Below are positions 8,414-17,146 of a DNA stretch of 64,000 nt, in pieces. The DNA comes from Kumtagia sp964244725. Its GTDB lineage: Bacteria > Pseudomonadota > Alphaproteobacteria > Rhizobiales > Rhizobiaceae. The notes under the pieces are model-generated. The model worked only from the letters and a program-made list of their open reading frames with translations, did not search any database and had not been told where the DNA came from. The position numbers and the translations under genes were made by a program. Position 1 is the first letter of the stretch. Every line of letters starts with the position of its first letter. The stretch lies in the NCBI GenBank assembly GCA_964244725.1, contig CAXTJQ010000001.1, positions 372,001 through 436,000 on the forward strand, read 5' to 3'.

Positions 8414-9325
8414 TCATGACTTGGACGACGGCGGCGTCCCGAAAAGGCTCGCCAGCGTCATCGCCTCGTCCAGCAGCGCCGCGACGAGCGGCGTATGCGG
8501 CTCGCGCCTGGCGGCAACCAGGCCGACGAGATGGCTCGCGTCCGGCTCGACGATCGGGATCGCCCGGATCGGCTCGGCAAAACCGAAGGTTTCCGCAAGA
8601 TTGAGCGGCATGATCGACGACCATTGACCGGTGCGGATATGGGAGAACAGCACGATCATCGAATTGGATTCGAGCGTCGGGCGCGCCACCGCGCCGGCTT
8701 CCGCGAGATGCTGGTCGATCAGCCGGCGGTTCTGCATGTCGGGGGTCAACAGGCAGAGCGGCAGTTCCGAGACTTCCGCCCAGGTGACGTTTTTCTTCTC
8801 CGAGAACGGATTTCCGGCTGCGGTGATAAGCTGATAGCGCTCCGAGTAAAGCGGCACGGAGAGGACGTTTCCCAACGGCTCGTTGTCGAGATAGGTGATG
8901 CCGGCGTCGATGTCGAAATTGCCCAGCAGCGACAGCACGTCGATCGACGTCCGCGACAGGATCGAAAACGTCACGCCGGGATGTTTCTGCCGGAACGGCG
9001 TCGTCAGGCGCGGCGTCATGGCGAGCGCCGTCGGGATCGCGGCGATGCGGATGCGCCCCGAAAGCCCGCGCCGCGCCGCGCGCATCTCCTCGCGCAGGGT
9101 GCGCGCGTCGCCGGCGATGCGCCGCGCCCACACCAGCACCTGTTCGCCCTCGGGGGTGAGGCCCTGAAACCGCGACCCGCGCAGCACCAGCATGACGCCG
9201 AGCTGATCCTCGAGTTGCTTGATCGCCGCCGACAGCGTCGGCTGGGTGATGCCCAAATCTTCGGCCGCCTTGCCGAAATGCCTCGCCTTGGCGAGCGCGA
9301 TGAAGAATTCGAGCTTGTCGATCAT
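8414..9325 (-). CDS. LysR-family regulator, probable fds activator
   Basis: DNA-binding regulator of 303 residues. The N-terminal winged helix-turn-helix (FGKAAEDLGITQPTLSAAIK, about residues 18-37) is followed by LEDQLGVMLVLRGSRFQGLTPEG, and then by a periplasmic-binding-like effector domain. The start chosen gives MIDKLEFFIALAKA; an ATG 33 bases upstream is less typical. It lies directly upstream of fdsG on the same strand, separated by about 120 bases that contain an ATAG-N7-CTAT dyad. This placement suggests a formate dehydrogenase regulator like FdsR; the effector cannot be read from sequence. Confidence 0.85.
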   Translation of the reverse strand: MIDKLEFFIALAKARHFGKAAEDLGITQPTLSAAIKQLEDQLGVMLVLRGSRFQGLTPEGEQVLVWARRIAGDARTLREEMRAARRGLSGRIRIAAIPTALAMTPRLTTPFRQKHPGVTFSILSRTSIDVLSLLGNFDIDAGITYLDNEPLGNVLSVPLYSERYQLITAAGNPFSEKKNVTWAEVSELPLCLLTPDMQNRRLIDQHLAEAGAVARPTLESNSMIVLFSHIRTGQWSSIMPLNLAETFGFAEPIRAIPIVEPDASHLVGLVAARREPHTPLVAALLDEAMTLASLFGTPPSSKS

Positions 9326-9390
9326 CAAATCAACGTCGAACGAAAACAGTGACGGCACAAGACGCTACATGGATGGAGACATTCAAGGAC

Positions 9391-9425
9391 TACGTCATTG
9401 ACGTACTGATAGACTGTAGTATTTT
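9391..9425 (+). promoter_or_regulatory. Promoter and operator of the relE-xre toxin-antitoxin operon
   Basis: TACGTCA-T-TGACGTA is a perfect palindrome (7-bp arms, one central base) at 9391-9405. Its right half contains TTGACG (9398-9403), which with TATTTT (9420-9425) makes a plausible sigma-70 pair with a 16-base spacer. The toxin gene starts 5 bases later, so the transcript would be nearly leaderless. Binding of the antitoxin to the palindrome would block the -35 box. Confidence 0.5.
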
Positions 9426-9430
9426 AAGCC

Positions 9431-9757
9431 ATGAGGATCGTTCGCCTGAAACCGTACCTTCGCGCAATGGAGCGGATGGGTTTGGACGATGAGGGTATGC
9501 GGACGATAGAATTGAAGATCCTCCGCGCACCGGATGCCCAACCTCTCATGGTTGGGCTGAAAGGCGTCCGGAAAGCGCGATTCGCTCTGCCTGGAAGAGG
9601 AAAGAGCGGCGGCGGTCGACTCATCTGCTACCTGGCCGTCGGAGAAACGGTCTACTTCATGACGGCTTACCCGAAGAGCGAGCGTGACGACCTGTCGCCG
9701 GAACAGCGCAAGGCTATTCTCGCTACGATCGAAACATTGAAAGGACTTAAACGATGA
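9431..9757 (+). CDS. RelE/HigB-family toxin
   Basis: A predicted mRNA interferase of 108 residues. The phage-derived RelE/HigB-like pattern is visible: KGVRKARFALPGRGKSGGGR (beta strands with basic residues), LICYLAVGETVYFMTAYPKSE and the closing LSPEQRKAILATIETLK. It overlaps its antitoxin by four bases (ATGA), the usual toxin-first arrangement of higBA-like modules. A palindromic promoter lies immediately upstream. Unlike the higB remnant at the start of the window, this frame is intact. Confidence 0.85.
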   Translation: MRIVRLKPYLRAMERMGLDDEGMRTIELKILRAPDAQPLMVGLKGVRKARFALPGRGKSGGGRLICYLAVGETVYFMTAYPKSERDDLSPEQRKAILATIETLKGLKR

Positions 9758-10053
9758 GCAGTGTCGGAGCGGACCTGGTCGAAGCATTCGACGAAATGGC
9801 AGCGCATCTGCGCGGAGAAATCGAGGCTGAAAGTTATGTCGTCGACAACCAGATCCTGACGCCGGGTAAAATCAAGGAAATCCGCCGCAAGGTGGCGCGC
9901 AGCACGAAAGAGTTCGAAGCGACGTTTCACATCCCGTCGCGAACCATGGAATCCTACGAGCAGGGTCGCCGGCGTCCTGATACCGCCATGACCACGCTGC
10001 TTCGTGTGATCGACAAGGAGCCCGACGCGGTCCGCCGGGCTCTCGCCTCCTGA
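9754..10053 (+). CDS. XRE-family antitoxin partner of the RelE-like toxin
   Basis: A 99-residue protein with an N-terminal toxin-interacting region and a C-terminal helix-turn-helix of the HigA/MqsA type (ILTPGKIKEIRRKV, then FHIPSRTMESYEQGRRRPD, residues about 34-75). The arrangement, toxin first with a four-base overlap, matches the tandem RelE-XRE modules found widely in proteobacteria. It probably represses the operon through the palindrome at 9391-9405. Confidence 0.85.
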   Translation: MSSVGADLVEAFDEMAAHLRGEIEAESYVVDNQILTPGKIKEIRRKVARSTKEFEATFHIPSRTMESYEQGRRRPDTAMTTLLRVIDKEPDAVRRALAS

Positions 10054-10063
10054 AGCGTCGGCG

Positions 10064-10546
10064 CTACCCCTTCGCCGCAGCCTCGATCTTCGCCACGTCG
10101 AGCTTGACCATCTGCGTCATCGCCTGGAACACCCGTGCGGCCTTGGCTGCATCCGGATCCGCAATCAGCGGCAGCAATATTTCCGGCACGATCTGCCAGC
10201 GCACGCCATATTTGTCGCGGATCCATCCGCATGCGACCGCCTTGCCGCCACCGTCGAGGATTTTGCTCCAATACTCGTCGACCTCGGCCTGATCCGCGCA
10301 CATGATCTGGAACGAGACGCTGTCGTTGAAGGAGAAGTTCTGCTTGCCGCCGTTCAACCCGACGAACGCCTGGCCCTCGATCTCGAACTCGGCCGTAATG
10401 ACCTCGCCTTCCGTCGTGCGCGGCTCGCCGCCGGCAGGGGTCATGGTGATTTTGCCGACGGATGCCCTTCGGAACACGGTCGTGTAGTAGTTGGCGGCCT
10501 CCTCGGCATTCTTGTCGAACCATAGACAGGTTATGATCTTTTTCAC
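10064..10546 (-). CDS. VOC/PhnB-like protein
   Basis: A protein of 160 residues in the PhnB branch of the vicinal-oxygen-chelate superfamily, often annotated as a 3-demethylubiquinone-9 methyltransferase domain although most members are not methyltransferases. Typical features are KKIITCLWFDKNAEEAANYY at the start, SFQIMCADQAEVDEYWSKI in the middle and CGWIRDKYGVRWQIVP near the C-terminus. The GTG start at 10546 has AGGAGG 8 bases upstream, which decides it over an ATG 66 bases earlier. Substrate unknown. Confidence 0.85.
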   Translation of the reverse strand: MKKIITCLWFDKNAEEAANYYTTVFRRASVGKITMTPAGGEPRTTEGEVITAEFEIEGQAFVGLNGGKQNFSFNDSVSFQIMCADQAEVDEYWSKILDGGGKAVACGWIRDKYGVRWQIVPEILLPLIADPDAAKAARVFQAMTQMVKLDVAKIEAAAKG

Positions 10547-10683
10547 GGAACGATCCTCCTGGGATAGACACGAAACGATTCCAGGACGCTCGCATCGGCC
10601 CGATGCCGACACACCCCCTGGAATATTCCAAACTCCCGCATGTCATCGGCGATGCGGGCGCGCGATAGTGCAAGGGGAAAACC

Positions 10684-11037
10684 TCAATAGTAGAACCGCT
10701 CCTCGACGATCTTGCCGTCCTTGACTGTGTAGACGCCGACTTCGTCCATCGTCATGCGTTCGCCGGTTGCCTTGGGTGTCACGTCCATGCTGAACCGGAC
10801 CGCGAACTGGTCGCCGTTGACATACGGTCCCTCCACCGAGCCGCCATGAACCTCATGGTTGGCCTGCCACCATTCGCCCTTCTGCTTGACGGCGTCCTTT
10901 CCCTTGCAAACCGCCATCGGCCCCTCCATCGCCTCGTAACTGACGATGTCATCGGCATTGTATTTCCGCGCGGCGCCATTGTGATCCTGCTGCTTGAGCA
11001 AGGCGGTGAAGTCCTTGGCCAGGTCTGATATCGACAT
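10684..11037 (-). CDS. SnoaL-like (NTF2-fold) protein
   Basis: A 117-residue protein of the cone-shaped NTF2/SnoaL fold: an N-terminal helix (DLAKDFTALLKQQDHNGAA), a segment with KYNADDIVSYEAMEGPM, and beta strands ending GVYTVKDGKIVEERFYY. Members are small hydrolases, isomerases or ligand-binding proteins with no common reaction. GGAGGA lies 5 bases before the ATG. It is on the same strand as the VOC-family gene 140 bases downstream and may be co-transcribed with it. Confidence 0.8.
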   Translation of the reverse strand: MSISDLAKDFTALLKQQDHNGAARKYNADDIVSYEAMEGPMAVCKGKDAVKQKGEWWQANHEVHGGSVEGPYVNGDQFAVRFSMDVTPKATGERMTMDEVGVYTVKDGKIVEERFYY

Positions 11038-11277
11038 CGTTGTCCTCCGTTAAATGGGTTTTTCGGTCCGTCGAACGCGTGCGTCGTCCTGTCGTGCGGC
11101 CTCATGTCTCGCTAGGAGAACGCCGCAGGGCGAAATTACGGCCTTCCGGCACAAGCGGCAACAGGGCGCCGCACGGTTGCTGACGCCAGATGACAGACGC
11201 GTCATGTCGCATCGCCGCCTTGGTCAGACGCGGAAACTGATCTATCTGCTGGGGCGCAACGCCCGGGGCAGGACAGA

Positions 11278-12456
11278 ATGGCCGTCACCAAGGAAATCGT
11301 CATCGAGAAGCTCAGGACCATCCAGGGTCCGGACTTTTCCGGCAATATCGTCGATCTCGGGCTGGTGTCGGAAATCTTCATCGCCGATTCCAAGGTGTTC
11401 TTCTCCATCACCGTGCCGGCTGCGCGCGCGCAGGAACTCGAGCCGTTGCGGGCCGCGGCTGAGCGGGCCGTGAAGGGCTTGTCCGATGTCGCCGGCGCGG
11501 TCGTCGCGCTGACGGCGGAGAAGAAGGGCGGCGGCATGGAGGCGGCCATCCAGCGGCCGGCCCCGCCGCGCCCGCCCATGCAGCCGTCCACCCGCGCGGC
11601 CCCCGCAACGCCTCCTCCTTCGCCGCCATCCCGGACGCAGGGTCGGCGCGGCATTCCCGGCATCGCCTCCATCATCGCCGTGGCCTCCGGCAAGGGTGGC
11701 GTCGGCAAATCGACGACCGCCGTCAATCTCGCGCTCGGGCTCGCCGCGACGGGCCTGAGGATCGGGTTGCTCGACGCCGACATCTATGGTCCCTCGATTC
11801 CGCGCCTGCTCAAGATCAGCGGACGGCCCCAGACCGTCGATGGCAAGATACTCAGGCCGATGGAGAATTACGGCCTCAAGGTCATGTCGATGGGCTTCCT
11901 CGTCGACGAGGAGACGCCGATGATCTGGCGCGGGCCGATGGTCATGTCGGCGCTGACGCAGATGCTGCGCGAGGTCGAATGGGGGCCGCTCGACGTGCTC
12001 GTCGTCGACATGCCGCCCGGCACCGGCGACGCGCAATTGACCATGGCGCAGCAGGTGCCGCTGGCTGGAGCCGTCATCGTCTCGACGCCGCAGGATCTCG
12101 CGCTGATCGACGCGCGCAAGGGTCTCAACATGTTCAGGAAGGTCGACGTGCCCTTGCTCGGAATCGTCGAGAACATGAGCTATTTCATCGCGCCCGACAC
12201 CGGCGCGCGCTACGATATTTTCGGCCATGGCGGCGCGCGGCGCGAAGCCGAGCGTCTTGGCGTCACCTTTCTGGGCGAAGTTCCGCTTGAGATGGCGATT
12301 CGCGAAACCTCCGATGCCGGCACGCCGGTGGTCGTGTCGGACCCCTCCGGTCCACAGGCGAAGGTCTACCGCGACATCGCCGCCAAAGTCTTAGAGCGGA
12401 TCGGCGAGGAGCAGGCGAAATCGGCGGGCGCCGCGCCGGCGATCGTGTTCGAGTGA
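11278..12456 (+). CDS. apbC: Mrp/ApbC-type Fe-S cluster carrier P-loop ATPase
   Basis: Cytoplasmic ATP-binding scaffold or carrier for Fe-S cluster delivery, 392 residues. Order of parts: N-terminal MIP18/DUF59 domain (1-80), a Pro/Ala-rich linker (95-130), and the ParA-like ATPase with deviant Walker A SGKGGVGKST (about 137), DADIYGPSIP and VVDMPPGTGDAQLTM. Classical family members have a CxxC pair after ENMSYF. Here the segment reads ENMSYFIAPDTGARYDIF, so both cysteines are absent, as I recall for many alphaproteobacterial copies. Cluster binding by the usual motif therefore cannot be assumed. It converges on the coxG-like gene with only 15 bases between stops. Confidence 0.92.
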   Translation: MAVTKEIVIEKLRTIQGPDFSGNIVDLGLVSEIFIADSKVFFSITVPAARAQELEPLRAAAERAVKGLSDVAGAVVALTAEKKGGGMEAAIQRPAPPRPPMQPSTRAAPATPPPSPPSRTQGRRGIPGIASIIAVASGKGGVGKSTTAVNLALGLAATGLRIGLLDADIYGPSIPRLLKISGRPQTVDGKILRPMENYGLKVMSMGFLVDEETPMIWRGPMVMSALTQMLREVEWGPLDVLVVDMPPGTGDAQLTMAQQVPLAGAVIVSTPQDLALIDARKGLNMFRKVDVPLLGIVENMSYFIAPDTGARYDIFGHGGARREAERLGVTFLGEVPLEMAIRETSDAGTPVVVSDPSGPQAKVYRDIAAKVLERIGEEQAKSAGAAPAIVFE

Positions 12457-12471
12457 AGGATTCGGCGACCC

Positions 12472-12924
12472 TCAGGATCCGCTCACCTTGGCGTTGAGCG
12501 CCGCGAAGAATTCTCCGGCGAGCTTCTTCGAGGTGGACGCGATCAGCCGGCTGCCGAGTTGCGCCATCTTGCCGCCGACATCGGCCTTGGCCGCGTATTT
12601 CAGCAGCGTCCGGTCGCCCTCGGCTTCTGTCAGGGTGACATCCGCGCCGCCTTTCGCGAAGCCGGCGATGCCGCCCTTGCCTTCGCCGGAAATGGTGTAG
12701 GAATGCGGTGGATTGAGATTGTTGAGCGTCACCTCGCCGCTGAACGTCGCGCCGATCGGTCCGATCTTGAGTTTCACGACTGCGGCAAGCTCGGTGTCGG
12801 ATTTCTTCTCCAGGCTCTGGCACCCCGGAATGCAGGCCTTCAGAATGTCCGGGTCGTTGAGCGCCTCCCAGACCCTGCCGATCGGCGCCGCGATCGTCTC
12901 TTCCCCTTCGATGGCCAGCGCCAT
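12472..12924 (-). CDS. CoxG-like SRPBCC-domain protein (carbon monoxide dehydrogenase subunit G family)
   Basis: A protein of 150 residues with the CoxG-type SRPBCC fold: MALAIEGEETIAAPIGRVWE at the start, LNDPDILKACIPGCQSLEK, and the glycine-rich strand GEGKGGIAGFAKGGADV. CoxG proteins accompany molybdenum hydroxylases such as CO dehydrogenase and help in membrane recruitment or assembly. No coxMSL genes are present in the window, so this may serve another Mo hydroxylase elsewhere. The ATG at 12924 fits the family start; an ATG 57 bases upstream is less likely. The C-terminal hydrophobic anchor of true CoxG is missing. Confidence 0.8.
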   Translation of the reverse strand: MALAIEGEETIAAPIGRVWEALNDPDILKACIPGCQSLEKKSDTELAAVVKLKIGPIGATFSGEVTLNNLNPPHSYTISGEGKGGIAGFAKGGADVTLTEAEGDRTLLKYAAKADVGGKMAQLGSRLIASTSKKLAGEFFAALNAKVSGS

Positions 12925-13042
12925 TTTGCCTCCCAAGCACGCGCGGAATGCCCGCTGCTCCCAGATAGCAGCCATCGCCATGCGGGTCGATGAATTTGCG
13001 TGCGCCCGGGAACGGTCCGCGCTTGAGTTCGCCGCCGCGGCC

Positions 13043-13061
13043 CCCGGGACGATCTCCCGGG
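13043..13061 (-). terminator. GC-rich hairpin after the mocR-like gene
   Basis: CCCGGGA-CGATC-TCCCGGG is a perfect 7-bp stem with a 5-base loop, starting 11 bases after the stop of the upstream regulator gene (minus strand). Flanking CGCCGC and GCGGCG could extend the structure. No T-tract follows, so intrinsic termination is uncertain. Confidence 0.35.
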
Positions 13062-13071
13062 CCGTCGCGGT

Positions 13072-14565
13072 TCAGGCGGCGGCAGGACGGCGCATCGAAG
13101 CACTGGCCAATTCGCAAATGCCGGGCTCGATATGCTGCAGGGCGATCGAGGAAATGCCGAGCCGCATGAATCGGCTGGGCGTTGTCGGCTGGTCGAAGAA
13201 GCGGTCGCCGGGCTCGACGAGGACGCCGCGCGCCGTCGCGGCCTCGGCGAGGCGGCGTGAATCGCTGCCGCGCGGCCCTTCCAGCCAAAGCGAGGTCCCG
13301 CCCCCCGAATACGCCGGGCGCCATTCCGGCAGGAAGGCGTCGATCGCGTGCGCCAGCCGCCTGCGCCGGTCCTCGAAGGCCGAGGAGAGACGCCTGACCA
13401 GCGCTTCATGATGACCGAGCGAGAGGAACAGCGCTACGGCGCGCTGGTTGTTGGCCGGCGGATGGCGGAACATGAACCGGCGCAACGCGCGCAGTTCCGT
13501 GATCAGTTCCGCCGGCGCCACGATGTAGCCCATGCGCAGCCCTGGCGCGAGCGTCTTGGACATCGAACCGACATAGATGACGCGCCCCGTCCGGTCGAGG
13601 CTCTTCAGCGCCTGCTGCGGCGCCTCGTCGACCAGCTGGCTGTCGTACCCGTCCTCGATGACGATCTGGCGGTTGCGGTTGGCCCGCGCCAGCAGGTCCT
13701 GCCGCCGCACCGCATCGAGCGGCGCCATGGTCGGGCAGTGATGGCTCGGCGTCACGAACACGAACTGCGCGTCGTCGGGGATGGCCGACGTCACGATGCC
13801 GTGCCGGTCGACCGGCGTCGGGTGAACGCTCGCGCCGGCTAGCCGGAAAATGCTGCGCGCATCCGGATATCCCGGGTCTTCGATGGCGACCTTGGTGCCG
13901 CGCGCCATCAGAAGGTTGGCGAGCATGTAGAGTGCGTTTTGCGCCCCGAGCGTGACCATGATCTCATCCGGATTGGCGAAGATGCCGCGCCGCGGCAGCA
14001 GCCGCGCCTGGATCTGCTCGATCAGCAGCGGATCGTCGCGGTCGACCATGTCGGCCGCCCAGTTGCGGATTTCGAGCACCGCCAGCGCCATGCGGTTGCA
14101 CTCGCGCCACTCGGCGGTCGGAAACAGGGCCGGGTCGAACTGGCCGTAGACGAAGGGGTAGGCCGACTTGATCCAGTTTTCCTGCTTGGCGGGGCGCGGC
14201 ATGTCGCTCGGCGCGAGCTTGCGCAACTGCTTCCAGTCGACATCGCTGGTCGTGTCGGGGTTTTTGTGGTGCGGCTTGGCGGGCGTCGCCAGCACTTCCG
14301 GATTGACGAAATGCCCGCGCCGCTCGCGCGCCACCAGGAATCCCTGGTCGACCAGTTGCTGGAATGCGAGCACGACCGTGCCGCGCGCCACGCCAAGCTT
14401 GCCGGCCAAAATCCGGCAGGACGGCAGCGGCATCGACGCCGCGATCTGCCGATCTAGGATCGCCGCGACGATCGCCTGCCTGATCTGCGCCTGCAGCGTC
14501 TGGCCGGACTCGGCCGAGATCCGGAACAATCCCGACCAGATCGCCGTATCGGTTCGCTGCGCCAT
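13072..14565 (-). CDS. MocR/PdxR-type regulator (GntR helix-turn-helix fused to aminotransferase fold)
   Basis: A 497-residue transcription factor. Residues 1-90 form a GntR winged helix (SGQTLQAQIRQAIVAAILD, then LAGKLGVARGTVVLAFQQLV). The rest is a class-I aminotransferase-like domain with the PLP-lysine segment YVGSMSKTLAPGLRMGYI (Lys about 336) and the usual EDPGYPDAR and EDGYDSQ motifs. Such proteins sense PLP or amino-donor ligands and often control vitamin B6, taurine or GABA genes. No pdxST or gab genes lie next to it, so the target is open. GAGGAG sits 6 bases before the ATG at 14565, which selects this start over one 129 bases upstream. Confidence 0.9.
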   Translation of the reverse strand: MAQRTDTAIWSGLFRISAESGQTLQAQIRQAIVAAILDRQIAASMPLPSCRILAGKLGVARGTVVLAFQQLVDQGFLVARERRGHFVNPEVLATPAKPHHKNPDTTSDVDWKQLRKLAPSDMPRPAKQENWIKSAYPFVYGQFDPALFPTAEWRECNRMALAVLEIRNWAADMVDRDDPLLIEQIQARLLPRRGIFANPDEIMVTLGAQNALYMLANLLMARGTKVAIEDPGYPDARSIFRLAGASVHPTPVDRHGIVTSAIPDDAQFVFVTPSHHCPTMAPLDAVRRQDLLARANRNRQIVIEDGYDSQLVDEAPQQALKSLDRTGRVIYVGSMSKTLAPGLRMGYIVAPAELITELRALRRFMFRHPPANNQRAVALFLSLGHHEALVRRLSSAFEDRRRRLAHAIDAFLPEWRPAYSGGGTSLWLEGPRGSDSRRLAEAATARGVLVEPGDRFFDQPTTPSRFMRLGISSIALQHIEPGICELASASMRRPAAA

Positions 14566-14788
14566 CGGCGGCTCCTCGCGTTTGGTGGACCATGCGATGC
14601 TAGTCGTGGCCCAATGCGTTGCGCCAATCAAAATTTCTGATCGCAAGGATGCATGCCGGTGATGGCTGGCTGCCGCCGTCGCCGGTTTCGGCATGGCTCG
14701 CTAAAATTGCCGGAGCGGACGGTGCTCAGCGCGGACGAGCCGTGCTAGGTCTCGCGCGAACCTCAATCGCAAGTCGGAGCATCTCGAC

Positions 14789-16432
14789 ATGACGAAAGCG
14801 TCCATCGAAGCCGCGATCCAGGCCCTGCGCGATCACCGCCGCAATCTCGCGACGGACATGCGCAAGGCATTCGCCAACGATCCGAAACGGTTTGGCCAGC
14901 TGTCGCTGACGAATGGCGACCTTCTCCTCGACTGGTCGAAATGCGCGGTCGACCCGACCACGATGCGGCTGCTGGAAGGGCTGGCCCATGCCGCCGGCGT
15001 TGAAAAGCGGCGCGACGCGATGTTTGCCGGCGAGAAAATCAACGTCACCGAGGATCGGGCGGTGCTCCATACCGCTTTGCGCAACCCGGCCGGCGCGAGC
15101 GTCCTGCTCGACGGCGTCGACGTGGCGCCGGAGGTGCTCGGCGTGCTTGACGCAATGGCGCGCTTCGCCGGGGGCATACGCGACGGCAGTCTGCCGGGTG
15201 CGACCGGCAAGGCCATCGCCGACATCGTCAACATCGGCATCGGCGGCTCAGACCTCGGCCCGGCGATGGCGACGCTGGCTCTTGCGCCCTACCACGACGG
15301 ACCGCGCGCGCATTATGTCTCCAACATCGACGGCGCCCACATCCACGACACGCTGGCCGCGCTCGACCCCGAGACGACGCTGATCGTCGTCGCGTCGAAG
15401 ACGTTCACGACGGTCGAGACCATGACCAACGCCGCGACGGCTCGGGTATGGATCGAGGCGGCTGTGGGCAAGGACGGCGTCGGCCGGCATTTCGCGGCGG
15501 TCTCGACGGCGCTGGAGAAGATCGCGGCCTTCGGCATCGAGGCCGATCGCGTCTTCGGCTTCTGGGACTGGGTAGGCGGCCGCTATTCGCTCTGGGGGGC
15601 GATCGGCCTGCCGATCATGATCTCGATCGGTCCGCGGAACTTCCGCGCCTTCCTCGACGGCGCGCACGCGATGGACACGCATTTCAGGACCGCGCCGCTG
15701 CTCTCGAACCTGCCGGCCGTTCTTGGCATGGTCGGCTTCTGGCATCGCGTCGTCTGCGGCTTTCCGGCCCGCGCGGTCATCCCCTACGACCAGCGCCTGT
15801 CGCGCCTGCCGGCCTACCTGCAGCAGCTCGACATGGAATCGAACGGCAAGAGCGTCACGCTCGACGGCGCGCGTGTCACGACCCCGACCGGCCCGCTCGT
15901 CTGGGGCGAGCCCGGCACCAACGGCCAGCACGCCTTCTTCCAGCTTTTGCATCAGGGGACCGACATCATTCCAGTCGAGTTCATCGTCGCCGCCAATGGC
16001 CACGAACCGGACCTGAAGCACCATCACGATCTGCTCCTGGCGAACTGCGTCGCCCAGTCGGAGGCGCTGATGAAGGGACGCACGCTGGAGGAAGCGCGCA
16101 GTCAGATGCTGTCCAAGGGGATGTCGCACGACGACGTCGACCGGGTCGCCCCGCATCGCGTCTTCTCCGGAAACCGGCCCTCGATCACGATTCTCTATGA
16201 CCGGCTCGATCCGCATACGCTCGGCCGCCTCATCGCGCTCTACGAGCACCGCGTCTTCGTCGAGGGCGCCCTGTTCGGCATCAATTCGTTCGACCAATGG
16301 GGCGTGGAACTCGGCAAGGAACTCGCGACCAACCTGCTGCCGGTCATCGAGGGCAACAAGGACGCCTCGCACGAGGATGCGTCGACGGCCGGCCTCGTCG
16401 CCCACATCCGCGCCCTGCGGGCCAGGGCGTGA
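14789..16432 (+). CDS. pgi: Glucose-6-phosphate isomerase
   Basis: Interconverts glucose 6-phosphate and fructose 6-phosphate. The 547-residue product has full family length and shows the sugar-phosphate isomerase signatures: NIGIGGSDLGPAMA, VASKTFTTVETM, the catalytic-glutamate region QLDMESNGKSV, the histidine region GTNGQHAFFQLLHQGTD, and the C-terminal FDQWGVELGKELA. With the edd gene at the far end of the window, it fits a sugar metabolism in which fructose carbon enters the Entner-Doudoroff route. It overlaps the following HAD phosphatase gene by four bases. Confidence 0.97.
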   Translation: MTKASIEAAIQALRDHRRNLATDMRKAFANDPKRFGQLSLTNGDLLLDWSKCAVDPTTMRLLEGLAHAAGVEKRRDAMFAGEKINVTEDRAVLHTALRNPAGASVLLDGVDVAPEVLGVLDAMARFAGGIRDGSLPGATGKAIADIVNIGIGGSDLGPAMATLALAPYHDGPRAHYVSNIDGAHIHDTLAALDPETTLIVVASKTFTTVETMTNAATARVWIEAAVGKDGVGRHFAAVSTALEKIAAFGIEADRVFGFWDWVGGRYSLWGAIGLPIMISIGPRNFRAFLDGAHAMDTHFRTAPLLSNLPAVLGMVGFWHRVVCGFPARAVIPYDQRLSRLPAYLQQLDMESNGKSVTLDGARVTTPTGPLVWGEPGTNGQHAFFQLLHQGTDIIPVEFIVAANGHEPDLKHHHDLLLANCVAQSEALMKGRTLEEARSQMLSKGMSHDDVDRVAPHRVFSGNRPSITILYDRLDPHTLGRLIALYEHRVFVEGALFGINSFDQWGVELGKELATNLLPVIEGNKDASHEDASTAGLVAHIRALRARA

Positions 16433-17142
16433 CCGATCCGCGCGGGATTCGCGGCGTGCTGTTCGACAAGGACGGGACGCTTGTCGATTTCCAGAAGACC
16501 TGGTTCGCGCTCGGCGACCTGTTAGCATTGCGGGCGGCCGATGGCGATCGCGGCAGGGCCGACGACCTCATGGCCGTCGCCGGCTACGACTTCGAAGCGC
16601 GGTGTTTCAAAGCGGATTCGGTGTTCGCCGCCGGGACCAATGCCGACATCGTCGCGCTCTGGCATCCGGATCTCCCCGCCGATGAACGCCAGCACATCAT
16701 ATCGGGCTTCGACGCCTTCACGGCGGAGGAGGGGGCGCGGCGGGCGGTCGCGCTGGCCGGCGCGAGGAAGGCGATCGCGGAGCTCCATGCCGCCGGCTTT
16801 CGTCTCGGCGTTGCGACCAACGACTCGACCGCCGGAGCGGAAAAGACGCTGCTGGCGCTCGGCATGGCTCAAATGTTCGACGCCGCCTATGGCTATGACG
16901 CCGTCGCCAACCCGAAGCCGGCGCCCGACTCCCTTTATGCCTTCTGCGACCTCACCGGCCTGAAGCCGGCGCAGATCGCCATGGTCGGCGACAACCGCCA
17001 CGACCTCGAAATGGCCCGCGCCGGTGGCGCGGGCTTGGCGATCGGCGTCCTGTCGGGCACCGGCACGCGCGAGACGCTGATGCCGATGGCCGATGTCGTG
17101 CTGGCGTCGATCGCCGACCTGCCCGCCTATCTGGCGGGGTGA
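16429..17142 (+). CDS. HAD-family phosphatase, phosphoglycolate-phosphatase-like
   Basis: A 237-residue HAD hydrolase. Motif I is LFDKDGTLVDF near the N-terminus, motif II is VATNDST, motif III is the Lys in NPKPAPDS and motif IV is MVGDNRHDLEMARAGGA. The cap region between motifs I and II is helical, of the Gph/subclass IA type. The GTG start overlaps the pgi stop (GTGA), so the two are translationally coupled. This suggests a role in sugar-phosphate or 2-phosphoglycolate clean-up; the substrate is not readable. Confidence 0.88.
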   Translation: MTDPRGIRGVLFDKDGTLVDFQKTWFALGDLLALRAADGDRGRADDLMAVAGYDFEARCFKADSVFAAGTNADIVALWHPDLPADERQHIISGFDAFTAEEGARRAVALAGARKAIAELHAAGFRLGVATNDSTAGAEKTLLALGMAQMFDAAYGYDAVANPKPAPDSLYAFCDLTGLKPAQIAMVGDNRHDLEMARAGGAGLAIGVLSGTGTRETLMPMADVVLASIADLPAYLAG

Positions 17143-17146
17143 TCCA

